NCBI RefSeq assembly: GCF_927798175.1
Contig: NZ_CAKMMP010000018.1
Coordinates: 62,001-126,000 of the forward strand
Reading direction: 5' to 3'
From: Paenibacillus sp. JJ-223
GTDB lineage: Bacteria > Bacillota > Bacilli > Paenibacillales > Paenibacillaceae
DNA length: 64,000 bases
The notes beneath the pieces were generated by a model. That model had not been told where the DNA came from, ran no database searches, and was given only the letters and a program-made list of their open reading frames with translations. The translations under genes were made by a program, and so were the position numbers. Below, one piece after another: positions 1-8,900 of this stretch; positions within the stretch are counted from its first letter, which is position 1; the number at the start of each line of letters is the position of its first letter.

Positions 1-1
1 C

Positions 2-160
2 CAGCGGCTGGAAGTGGCGCGCATGCTTGGCAAAGGGAACACGTATAACCAAATCGAAGCAGAGACAGGCGCGAGCACGGCCACGATCTCGCGCGTAAAG
101 CGCTGCCTGAATTACGGCAACGACGGTTACAAGATGACGCTGGAACGTTTGGGACGCTAA
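2..160 (+). CDS. YerC/YecD-type TrpR-like regulator, C-terminal part (cut by window edge)
   Basis: The open frame enters from the left edge and gives about 52 residues before TAA. They contain a TrpR-family helix-turn-helix: a helix around VARMLGKG, then a recognition segment with GASTATISRVKR, and the tail GNDGYKMTLERLGR. This is the layout of the YerC/YecD family (about 100 residues), small DNA-binding proteins related to the tryptophan repressor. The N-terminal half lies outside the window. The stop is only 4 bases before the next start, so it is probably translated with the chelatase gene. The regulated genes cannot be told from here. Confidence 0.8.
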   Translation, partial: QRLEVARMLGKGNTYNQIEAETGASTATISRVKRCLNYGNDGYKMTLERLGR

Positions 161-164
161 GACG

Positions 165-944
165 ATGAAACCGGGCGTTCTCATCATCAGCCACGGTTCA
201 CAGGAACAGAGCTGGGTGGAATCCGTCGATGAGGCGATCTCCCGGCTGCAGCTGCCTGCGGCGCTGCCTGTTGAAGCCGGTTTTCTTGAACTGGTGGAAG
301 GACGATTGATCCAGGACGGTATCGACCGACTGGAGGCAGCCGGGGCAACGGATCTGTTGGTTGTTCCCCTGTTTGTGTCGTCGGGCAGCACGCATGTAGA
401 TGAGATCGAGTATGCCATCGGCGTCAAGCCGGCGCCGGAGCGGGAAACCGATCTGGAGCCGTTTCGGGTCTCGGCAAGGGTACATTTCGGTTATCCGGTC
501 GATAGCGATCCCGACATCGCCGTCATGGTATGGGACAAAGTAAAGCCGTTGTCCCGGCACCCGCAGGAGGAAACGATCCTGCTTGTCGGACATGGGAGCG
601 TGCATGACGGATTCCGCCAGCGCTGGGAAGAAGGAATCTCCTCGCTCGCTGGGCGGGTAAGGGATATCAGCGGCGTAGCGCATGCGGATGTTGCTTTGCT
701 TAATCCGGACAGCGTGCACGCCAAGGCAAAGTACTGGAGCGAGGAGCGGGGATGCCGCGTCATTGTGGCGCCGCTGTTTTTGAGCGCCGGTTATTTTACG
801 ATGAAGGCGATTCCCAATCGGCTTAAAGGGCTGGACTGCGCATACAGCGGAGAGACGCTGCTGCCGCATCCGCTGCTTGGCGGGTGGCTGGAACGCCAGA
901 TTGGGATTTTGCTGCAACGATGCCAGGAGCATCGGGAGACATGA
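165..944 (+). CDS. CbiX/SirB-type sirohydrochlorin chelatase family protein
   Basis: The 259-residue protein has two CbiX-like halves. The first begins at about residue 5 with the metal-binding signature ISHGS, and the second at about residue 138 with VGHGSVHDGF. Members insert cobalt, iron or nickel into sirohydrochlorin for cobalamin, siroheme or coenzyme F430. Both histidine-bearing loops are present, so the protein looks intact, but the metal cannot be read from the sequence. No other tetrapyrrole gene is visible nearby, though sulfate activation genes lie 10 kb downstream and siroheme would serve sulfite reductase. It starts 4 bases after the preceding regulator gene, so co-expression is likely. 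A strong bidirectional terminator follows at 1045-1081. Confidence 0.85.
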   Translation: MKPGVLIISHGSQEQSWVESVDEAISRLQLPAALPVEAGFLELVEGRLIQDGIDRLEAAGATDLLVVPLFVSSGSTHVDEIEYAIGVKPAPERETDLEPFRVSARVHFGYPVDSDPDIAVMVWDKVKPLSRHPQEETILLVGHGSVHDGFRQRWEEGISSLAGRVRDISGVAHADVALLNPDSVHAKAKYWSEERGCRVIVAPLFLSAGYFTMKAIPNRLKGLDCAYSGETLLPHPLLGGWLERQIGILLQRCQEHRET

Positions 945-950
945 TGGTTC

Positions 951-982
951 AATGAATGAATGAATGAATGATCGAATGAATG
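951..982. repeat. AATG tetranucleotide tandem repeat
   Basis: About seven AATG units run just after the chelatase stop codon, interrupted once by ATCG. It is a simple-sequence tract outside any gene and probably varies in copy number between strains. Confidence 0.85.
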
Positions 983-1044
983 GCAAGCTTTTTGTTTCGC
1001 AGGCGACATGGAATAAAGGCTTTTTACGATATACGCATACACAA

Positions 1045-1081
1045 GGAAAATCCCTGTCCTTCTCAAAGGCAGGGATTTTCC
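1045..1081. terminator. Bidirectional intrinsic terminator between chelatase and NLP remnant
   Basis: Twelve-base arms, GGAAAATCCCTG and CAGGGATTTTCC, flank a 13-base loop. The A/T-rich stem ends supply a U-run in both directions, so it can end the chelatase transcript and the converging NLP transcript. Confidence 0.85.
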
Positions 1082-1117
1082 GCGTGCTCAGTATGGCGCG
1101 CTTCGGCGGCGAATGAG

Positions 1118-1820
1118 TCACTTGAACCAGGCTTTGGCCAGGTTGTTCACGAAATTGCTGTCATTCATGGGCACGTTGGCGCTGCCGAAGTCGGTAGTGT
1201 TCAGTGCATCTCTTGCTGCGGGGGTCAGGTCGTCCCAGCCGATTAGCGGCTGCTTTCCGCCAATGGTACCGTCCACGCCCAACTCGTGGTTAATGGGCCA
1301 AGTGCTGTTATACGTGATCAGGGGGCTGCTGCCGCTCATGCTGGTGCTGCTTGGTGCAACGTTGGTGAATTGGCCGTGGCCCGAATATGCGATGGACAGG
1401 ACCTTCGGTTCGGGAACGGCGGGATTCGATGCCTTCCCAATCATGCCGATGGCCAAGGCCGGGAGAAGGCGAATCTTTGGGGAAGTACCAGGCATACATG
1501 ATGGCCCAGACGCCGTTGTACCAAGCCGAGCGGGAGTATACTTGCCCGGTGCTTTGGCTGCACTGCCCATTGGATGCGCCGCTGGTTTGCAATCCGCCGC
1601 TGGTGTTGCCTGCTGCATCGACTGCAGGGAAGGGCACGCAGCCATGATACACCTTCAGATAGGGCTGAAAGCGCTTGGCTGCCTGCTGCGTGACGGTTGC
1701 CGGCGTCACTTCCGCAAAGCCGACGACCTGGTCGTGGCCGATCACGGCTGCGGATGCGGCAGGGATTACGGTGAAGGCAGCCACCATGGCTGCAAGAAGC
1801 AGCAGCGTTATTTTTTTCAT
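1118..1820 (-). pseudogene. Nep1-like protein (NPP1 family, secreted necrosis-inducing-type protein), frameshifted
   Basis: Two minus-strand frames together make one NPP1 protein. The first starts at ATG 1820 (AAGGAG eight bases upstream), has a clear signal peptide ending IPAASA, and runs to the family hallmark GHRHDWE near 1435. The second frame resumes at once with NPAVPEPKVLSIAYSGHG and ends KAWFK at the 1118 stop. In family members about seven residues separate GHRHDWE from the NP dipeptide. Here only seven bases (GGCATCG) remain, so about 14 bases seem to be missing at roughly 1421-1436. The break is therefore unlike a single homopolymer error. Intact relatives are secreted, cytolytic or plant-necrosis-associated proteins of about 230 residues. 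The gene is probably inactive unless the shift is an assembly artefact. Confidence 0.8.
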
Positions 1821-2293
1821 GCACATCGCTCCTTCAATCTGCGTTATAATGTAAGATACTGTATTTCTACCGAAATCATAGCAACGATATGTCAATGGAG
1901 ACGGGTAGTATTTTAAATTTAACGTAAATAAGACCGGGGGCTCAGGTTAAATCGCTGACGAGCGGGCAGAATGGATGATTGATTAAAGGATTTGAAAAAG
2001 GACGGTTCGGCCTGATTCATCGGGCTGGAAGAAGGTTTATGGTGTGGAGATACATATCGGATAACGCAGGGAGACGGAGCCTTGAAAGGCTAGGACATCT
2101 TAACATTTGATGATATGATATAACATATTGGCTTTGGAATCAGATGGAATTCCTTGTGCATAGATATAAAAAGAATGATATATATTCGAACGGCATGAAC
2201 GGAAATGTGTTGTTTCGTAAAATATGCGAAGGTACGGAATCTCGTGATGACAACGATGAGGCTGAGATCAGCTTCATGGATTATGTGGAATAG
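1821..2293. other. Intergenic region upstream of dgkB, with an unproven 49-codon frame
   Basis: This 473-base gap is AT-rich around 2090-2190 and probably holds the dgkB promoter, but I cannot fix its boxes. One frame, ATG 2144 to TAG 2293, would give 49 residues with an acidic C-terminus (SRDDNDEAEISFMDYVE). It has no convincing ribosome site and no family that I recognise, so I do not call it a gene. No terminator, repeat or RNA structure stands out. Confidence 0.35.
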
Positions 2294-2305
2294 GTGGCGT
2301 ATGGA

Positions 2306-3187
2306 ATGAAAAGAGCTCGATTAATATACAATCCGACCTCCGGCCGGGAGGAAATGAAGAAACGTCTGGCAGACATTTTGCAGCGTCTGGATGAAGGCGG
2401 CATCGAAGCCTCGTGCCATGCGACGACAGGCGAAGGGGATGCGACCCGGGAAGCGGCGCTCGCCGTCGAGCGCGGGTATGACATGATCATTGCCGCAGGT
2501 GGGGACGGAACGCTGTACGAGGTCATCAACGGCATGGCCGAACGCGAGAACCGGCCGCCGCTCGGCGTGTTTCCGCTCGGGACGACGAACGATTTTGCGC
2601 GTGCGCTGGGCATTCCGAGGCAGTGGGAAGACTATGTCGATCTGGTGGTCAACCAGCAGACGCGTCCGCTCGATCTGGGCAAGGCCAACGACAGGTATTT
2701 TATCAATATCGCCGGCGGCGGATCGTTGACGGAACTGACCTACGAGGTACCTAGCCGCTTGAAAACGATGATCGGGCAGCTGGCCTACTACATGAAGGGC
2801 ATCGAGAAAATGGCGAGCCTGTCGCCCCAGGAGCTCTACATCCGCGCTGAAGGGCAGGAGGATCTGCATGACGAGTTCATGCTGTTCCTCATTACCAACA
2901 CGAACTCCGTGGGCGGCTTCGAGAAGCTTGCCCCGGGAGCGACGATCGACGACGGGCTGCTGGATGTGATCGCTATTCGCAAATGCAACCTGGCAGACAT
3001 GATCCGTCTCGTGACGCTGGCGCTGCGCGGGGAACATCTGCACGATAAAAAGGTCGTGCATTTCCAGACGGATTATATGGAAGTGACATCGCCGGGATAC
3101 GTGCAGCTTAACCTGGACGGTGAGCTTGGCGGCACGCTGCCAGCGACCTTCTCGAACCTGCGCCATCATCTGATGCTGTATCGGTAA
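2306..3187 (+). CDS. dgkB: Diacylglycerol/lipid kinase DgkB
   Basis: This cytosolic lipid kinase phosphorylates diacylglycerol from lipoteichoic acid turnover to phosphatidic acid, returning it to phospholipid synthesis. The DAGK catalytic domain covers the N-terminal half: YNPTSGRE near the start, the nucleotide-binding GGDGTLYEVINGM at about 65-77, PLGTTNDFARALG at about 90-102, then FINIAGGGSLTELTYEVPS. Later NTNSVGGFEKLAPGA and the DG motif in QLNLDGELGG complete the fold. The match to Bacillus DgkB is near full length (about 293 versus 303 residues). I prefer ATG 2306 because Bacillus DgkB also starts MKRAR and AGGTGG lies upstream; GTG 2294 is the alternative. Confidence 0.93.
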   Translation: MKRARLIYNPTSGREEMKKRLADILQRLDEGGIEASCHATTGEGDATREAALAVERGYDMIIAAGGDGTLYEVINGMAERENRPPLGVFPLGTTNDFARALGIPRQWEDYVDLVVNQQTRPLDLGKANDRYFINIAGGGSLTELTYEVPSRLKTMIGQLAYYMKGIEKMASLSPQELYIRAEGQEDLHDEFMLFLITNTNSVGGFEKLAPGATIDDGLLDVIAIRKCNLADMIRLVTLALRGEHLHDKKVVHFQTDYMEVTSPGYVQLNLDGELGGTLPATFSNLRHHLMLYR

Positions 3188-3976
3188 AGGTGTTGGCCTC
3201 CTTAAGATTATATTTACCTCCCGCCGCCACCGTATCTACACTGGCAATGGCATTATGCCGCATCTAACCCAAATTCGGTCTAACAAGCTTGGGGATAGGG
3301 GACAGGGTAGTGGCGGAGTCGGTTGTAGGGTGGAAAGGTGCAGGCGGGACCGTGGTGAGTGGTGCAGGGGTGTGTTGCGAGCAGACCGTGGTGCGAATGT
3401 CGCTTGTAGAGGATGCAAAGGATAGTTATGGAGGATGGAAGGTGCCAGCGTGCTTTTTCAGTTGCCGCGTGTGGCAAGGATCGCGTATAATCTCATGGTG
3501 CTGCGCGAGTGGAATATGCAAGATATACGCGTAAGTACGCATGAGATTGGCGTGAGAGTACGCATGAAGTACGTGTGAAGACGCATGATGTATGCATTGA
3601 TGAATGTATGGGGTATGCGTGGCAGGAGAATGGAGTAGGCCTAGTCTCGTTCAAGACAGCCGGGAACGGCTAACTAACCTAGGAAGCTTTATTTTGGCGA
3701 AAACGACGTTGTTGCTGCACTAACGAACATCAGTGTCGCTATTCGGACGAAATTGGCTGGAAAACACGGTTGTGACGCGGAATAACGTGTCTAAAGTTCG
3801 TTAGAATATCAGAAGACGGTTTTAGGCGTGAATAAGGTGTGTCAGGTTCGTTACCCATTCGAGGACGTGAGATTTGCGTTGGGAATTGCCTTTAGGTTAT
3901 CGCTGGAATAGTAATGATCGAATCCCTTTGCCTACAAAGGCAGGGTCATATATGGATAGAAAGAAGTGAATGTACG
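3188..3976. other. Long intergenic region with G-rich and repeat-rich blocks
   Basis: Nearly 800 bases between dgkB and rlmD hold no convincing gene. Three blocks can be told apart. Bases 3286-3400 are strongly G-rich on the plus strand, with runs GGGG, GGGG and GGG in the first 25 bases. Bases 3530-3620 carry repeated ACGCATGA-like words. Bases 3721-3853 hold three copies of a short repeat described separately. Short frames here look like composition artefacts. Confidence 0.6.
3721..3853. repeat. Short dispersed repeat, three 24-bp units (GTTCGTTA family)
   Basis: Units at 3780-3803 and 3830-3853 read GAATAA then GTGT and end GTTCGTTA. The unit at 3721-3744 is the same word inverted (starting TAACGAAC). 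The first two units form an imperfect inverted repeat, matching at about 18 of 24 positions across a 35-base centre, so the transcript could fold. Two more units occur at 42501-42569, which makes this a dispersed family, always intergenic in this window. Confidence 0.7.
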
Positions 3977-5602
3977 TTGTCAAACAGTAACCGCAGCGGT
4001 CGTGGAAAAAGCCGCCGGAATTCGGCTGGCCCGCAAGGTAAAGGAAGCGCAGCAGCGCCCCGCCAGCCGCAGAAAACATCTCGTCAGACTACACGCCAGC
4101 AAACGAAGGAGGTGCGGCAACAAGGCGCATCTCTTTCTGCCGTTCGTCCGAAGGGGGGCGCGCGGAGCGCTCCGATCGAAGGACTGCCTGTGAGCAAAAA
4201 TGAAGAGACCGTCATTGACATCATCGGCATGAACCATGACGGCGAAGGCGTAGGCCGCGCGAACGGGTACATGCTTTTCGTGCAAGGTGCGCTTCCGGGC
4301 GAAACCGTGCGCGTAAAGGTGCTCAAAACCAAAAAGCAGTATGGCTACGCCAAACTGCTGGAGATCGTGAAAGCCAGCGCGGATCGCATCGCCGCCCCGT
4401 GCCCGATCTACGATCAATGCGGAGGCTGCCAGCTTCAGCATATGAGCTATGCCGGACAGCTGGCATGGAAGCGCCAGCTCGTCATCGACAATTTGCAGCG
4501 GATCGGCAAACTGGACGTGCTGGCTGAGGGAGCTGGCGCTGACAGCGAGAGTGAAAGCGGGACAGGCATTCGCGTGCTGCCGACGCTCGGCATGGAGGAA
4601 CCTTGGCGGTACCGCAACAAGGCACAGGTGCCTATGGGTGCGGTGGAAGGCGGCCTTGTGGGCGGTTTCTATGCCCGTGGCAGTCACCGCATTATCGATA
4701 TGGAAGCGTGCCTGATCCAGCATGAGCACAACGATGAAGTGGTTGCCAAGGTGAAGGAAATCGGCAGCCATCTCGGCATCAGTGCATACAACGAGGAGAC
4801 AGGCCGCGGGCTGCTGCGTCATGTCGTGGTCAAAAAGGCATTCCGCACAGGCGAGATGATGCTGGTGCTGGTCACCAACGGACGCGACATCCCGCATCGG
4901 GACGAATGGATCGGCAGCATTCGCGAAGCTTTGCCGCAAGTCGCGAGCATTTGCCAGAACATCAACAAAAAACAGACCAACGTCATCTTCGGCGACGAAA
5001 CCCGCGTCCTGTGGGGCCGTGACGTGATCTATGATTATATCGGCGACGTGCAGTTCGCCATTTCCGCACGCTCGTTCTACCAAGTCAACCCGGTGCAGAC
5101 CGAAGTGCTCTACGGCAAAACGGTAGAATATGCCGAGTTGACCGGCAAAGAGACCGTCATTGACGCGTACTGCGGCATCGGTACGATCTCCCTGTTCCTG
5201 GCGCAGCATGCGGATCAAGTGTACGGCGTTGAGATTGTTCCCGAAGCGATCGAGGATGCACGCAGCAATGCCCGCCTGAACGACATGCGCAACGTCACCT
5301 TCGAGGTGGGCGCCTCCGAGGACGTAATTCCGCGCTGGAAAGAGCAAGGCATCGAAGCCGACGTCATCGTCGTCGACCCGCCGCGCAAAGGCTGCGATCC
5401 GCGTTTGTTGGATACGATCCTGCAAATGCAGCCGGAACGCGTGGTGTACGTGAGCTGTAATCCGAGCACGCTGGCCCGCGACTTGCGCGTACTGGAGGAC
5501 GGTGGGTATCGGACGCTTGAGGTGCAGCCGGTGGATATGTTCCCGCATACGGTGCATGTGGAGAGTGTGGCGGTGTTGATATGGAATGAAACAGAGCACT
5601 AG
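3977..5602 (+). CDS. rlmD: 23S rRNA (uracil-5-)-methyltransferase, RlmD/RlmCD type
   Basis: This RumA-family enzyme methylates C5 of a uridine in 23S rRNA with S-adenosylmethionine. After a basic, low-complexity N-terminal extension of about 75 residues come a TRAM RNA-binding domain (GMNHDGEGVGRANGYMLFVQG), the iron-sulfur cysteines (CPIYDQCGGCQLQH), the SAM-binding DAYCGIGTISLFLA, the motif DPPRKGCD, and the catalytic cysteine in VYVSCNPSTLARDL. The GC-rich basic extension (many R, K, Q, S) is unusual in length and could aid rRNA binding. The start is uncertain: TTG 3977 gives MSNSNRSGRGK, ATG 3914 adds 21 residues, and neither has a strong ribosome site. A terminator follows at 5661-5697. 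Confidence 0.9.
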   Translation: MSNSNRSGRGKSRRNSAGPQGKGSAAAPRQPQKTSRQTTRQQTKEVRQQGASLSAVRPKGGARSAPIEGLPVSKNEETVIDIIGMNHDGEGVGRANGYMLFVQGALPGETVRVKVLKTKKQYGYAKLLEIVKASADRIAAPCPIYDQCGGCQLQHMSYAGQLAWKRQLVIDNLQRIGKLDVLAEGAGADSESESGTGIRVLPTLGMEEPWRYRNKAQVPMGAVEGGLVGGFYARGSHRIIDMEACLIQHEHNDEVVAKVKEIGSHLGISAYNEETGRGLLRHVVVKKAFRTGEMMLVLVTNGRDIPHRDEWIGSIREALPQVASICQNINKKQTNVIFGDETRVLWGRDVIYDYIGDVQFAISARSFYQVNPVQTEVLYGKTVEYAELTGKETVIDAYCGIGTISLFLAQHADQVYGVEIVPEAIEDARSNARLNDMRNVTFEVGASEDVIPRWKEQGIEADVIVVDPPRKGCDPRLLDTILQMQPERVVYVSCNPSTLARDLRVLEDGGYRTLEVQPVDMFPHTVHVESVAVLIWNETEH

Positions 5603-5660
5603 AAAGAGAGCAATGTGCGAAAGGCTCTATGCCAGAAGACAGACGCATTAAAAGAAATGA

Positions 5661-5697
5661 AAGACGCTGGGTAAATTCCTTCCCAGCGTCTTTTTTG
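5661..5697 (+). terminator. Intrinsic terminator after rlmD
   Basis: AAGACGCTGGG pairs perfectly with CCCAGCGTCTT around a ten-base loop, followed by six T. It closes the rlmD transcript. Confidence 0.9.
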
Positions 5698-5901
5698 TCA
5701 GTTTGCTTCCTATGCACGCCAAAAAGATTCACGAATTTACTCCCGCAGCCTGATCTGCGGAACGAAGAGCATCGTCTCGTACCCGTATCAAACTTTGTAT
5801 AATTCTGAAATAATCTAGGATTCACCTTTAATTTGGAGTAAGATTTCTCTTTCATGAAGTGGTATTATCTGGGGAGAAAGGAGGCTGGTTACAGTAAATT
5901 A

Positions 5902-5916
5902 TGTAAGCGCTTTACA
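5902..5916 (+). promoter_or_regulatory. Catabolite-responsive (cre-like) site upstream of the xylanase gene
   Basis: TGTAAGCGCTTTACA is a near-perfect palindrome, matching the CcpA consensus TGWAARCGYTWNCW at about 12 of 14 positions in either orientation. It lies about 40 bases before the xylanase start and downstream of a possible -10 (TATTAT, 5863-5868), where CcpA would block transcription. Similar sites occur at 38149 and 46493. The rest of the 5698-5954 gap shows nothing else I can name. Confidence 0.6.
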
Positions 5917-5954
5917 TGGTTTATGAAAAATTTCGTGTGGGGGGAATGCTTCGA

Positions 5955-8900
5955 ATGAGGAAATCATTTAAGCGGGTCGTTTCCGGGTTGCTTGCAGCGG
6001 CTCTGCTTCTTCCAGGCGGCTTGGTTGCTCCGACAATCAGTGCGGCTGATCCAGTGGAATCTAATTCACAAATCGTTTACCAGGAAACGTTCCAGAATGG
6101 TCAAGGCAAGGCAGCTCAATCAGGCGGTGCCCAGCTGAGCGCTGTAACTGGCAAGCCGTTTGCCGGAAATGATGATGGAGCTGCTTTAAAAGTGAATAAT
6201 CGATCCAATAACTGGGACGGCGTGGACCTCGCATTCAGTGACCTTGGTTTGGCGGTTGACAAACAGTATACTGTAACCGCTTCCGTTTATGTTGATGAAG
6301 ATTCTGACGTACCTGCAGCCGGGAAAGCCGTCCTTGAAATTGTAACCAACAAGGGTGTCGCTGGCTCAGAGGCATACAATGGAATCAGCTCTTCAGATTT
6401 TAAAGCAGGAGAAGGTGTTTTACTGTCTGCAGATCTCTCCGTTACCAGTGTGGTCAATACAGCTCTGCGAATCAAGTCTGATGAAGCTGGGAAGGAGGTC
6501 CCCTTCTATATCGGGGATATCACGATCACCCAAGTAGCAACACCTGTCCAACCTGCTGTGGTCCTTAACCAAAGCTTTGAAGACGGAAATACCGGAGGCT
6601 GGGGCAAGCTGGGTTGGGGATCGAGCGGGGATATTGCGGTCGTTGACGGCGTAGCCTCCGAAGGTACGAAATCTCTGAAGTTCTTCAACCGGGCTGATGA
6701 GAAGGCCGTTCCTGCTCTCGTACTTACTGGCAAGATGAAATCCGACCGTAAGTATGATATTTCCCTCAAGGTCAGACTCGGTTCAGGTGAAGGCGAGTAC
6801 CATCTGGCTTCCAAGGTGGATTCGGAAATATTAGCCGATGATCAGAAGTATCCTTGGCTTATAGGGAATAAGCTTGTAACCGCTTCCGACTGGACGCTAT
6901 TTGAAACGAAAGGCTACGAAGTCCCTTCTAGAACGAATGAGATCATCATCTATGTTGAACCATCGGGAAATACGTTAACCTCCGATATTTACATTGATGA
7001 AGTCATCATCACCGATGTGACCCCTGGTGAAACCGCACCAGAGATTGTGGATAAAACGGGCATCTCTGTAGACTTTGAGAATGGTCTGGATGGATTCAAA
7101 GCACGGAACGGCCGTGAAACGGTAGTCCTTTCCCAAGACGATAATCATACACCTGACGGCAAGCAAAGCTTGCTTGTGACGACTACGGCGCAATATGATG
7201 CAGCCTTGGTTGGTGCTGCCGGTAAAATGGCAAAGAATCACGAATACGAGCTGTCTGCATGGGTGAAAATGGCGCCTGGCCAAGCACCTACAACACTTCG
7301 TATCAGTGTTCAATATGCGGACAGCGGCTTTGCAAACGTTTCACAAAATGCAACCGTTACAGATCAAGAATGGGTACGCCTAACAGGCAAGTATACGCTC
7401 ACCACTACTCCAAGCGTACTCAACGCTTATATTGAAACGGCAAACAACGACGGGGGCAGCCGTACCTTTTTCTTAGATGACTTTGCTCTAAAATATTTAG
7501 GACCTGTAGCAGTCGCGCCTCCGATTCAAGAAAATCTTCCTAATCTTAAGGATGTCTACAAGGATGATTTCCTGATCGGCAACATTGTTAATCCGTCCAC
7601 CTTTGACGAGACAAGGCTTAAGCTTCTGAAGAAGCATCACAATGTCGTTACGTTTGAGAATGATATGAAGCCGGATTATGCCTATGACAAGGACAGAGAA
7701 TTCGACTTCACCGCAGAAGATGCCCTTGTCCAAAAAGTACAAGATGCAGGTCTTGACTTGCACGGCCACGTGCTCGTCTGGCATGCGCAGTCACCTACAT
7801 GGCTTCATACCGCAGCTAACGGCGAACCATTGAGCCGTGATGAAGCTCTGGCCAATCTAAGAACGCATGTTAAAACGGTCGTTGAGCACTTTGGTGACCA
7901 AGTCATTTCCTGGGACGTCGTCAACGAAGCCATGAACGATAACCCGCCTAATCCGGAAGACTGGAAAAATGCATTGCGTAATTCCGGCTGGCTGCAAGCC
8001 ATCGGCCCCGACTTTATTGAGGAGGCATTCCTCGCGGCAAAAGAAGTCATTGACGAAAACGGCTGGGATATCAAGCTTTACTACAACGATTACAACGATG
8101 ACAACCAGAATAAATCTACAGCCATCTACAGCATGGTGAAAGAGATCAATGAGAAGTACGCCGCCAATCACCCTGGCGAGAAACTGATTGACGGCATCGG
8201 CATGCAAGCCCACTATAATCTGGGAACGAGATTGGACAATGTCAAGATGTCGCTGGAGCGTTTCATTTCCTTGGGCGTAGAAGTCAGCGTGACCGAATTG
8301 GACATCATGGCAGGCACCAACTCTGCAATCACTGAAAAAGAAGCGAAACAGCAGGCATACTTGTATGCCCAATTGATGGATCTCTATAAGAAAAACAGCG
8401 AGCATATTCCGCGTGTCACCTTCTGGGGGTTAAATGACGGCACCAGCTGGAGAGCCGAGCAGAACCCGACCTTGTTCGATAAGAGTTTTCAAGCCAAAGA
8501 GGCGTTCTACGGGGTCGTTGATCCGGAGAAGTACCTGGCGGAAAATCCACCTGAAGAGCTTGAATACAAGAAATCAACCGCTCACTACGGGACACCGGCT
8601 ATCGATGGCTCCGTAGACAGCATATGGAGCAACGCTCCTGAATTGAAACTGGATACGAAGCAAATGGCATGGTCCGGTGCGACGGGAACAGCAAAAGTAC
8701 TCTGGGATGACGACAATCTGTATGTGCTCGTTCAAGTCAGAGACGATCAACTGAACAAGACCAACCCGAATGCATGGGAGCAGGATTCCGTCGAAGTTTT
8801 CGTTGATGAAAATAACGGAAAAACGTCCAGCTTCCAAGACGATGATGGACAATACAGAGTGAATTTTGAGAACGTCGCATCCTTTAATCCCGCGGAAATC

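Noticed and set aside
198..1121. A 307-codon minus-strand frame opposite the chelatase gene
   Set aside because: It mirrors the chelatase coding strand, has no ribosome site or known domain, and runs across the terminator and tandem repeat.
2144..2293. A 49-codon plus-strand frame ending just before dgkB
   Set aside because: No convincing ribosome site or family. It is listed only as an unproven frame within the intergenic entry.
3289..3534. Plus- and minus-strand frames of 60-81 codons in the G-rich block
   Set aside because: They follow the skewed base composition, have low-complexity translations, and lack ribosome sites.
3980..5599. A 539-codon minus-strand frame opposite rlmD
   Set aside because: rlmD shows all catalytic motifs on the plus strand. 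The opposite frame has no recognisable feature and is a shadow of codon bias.
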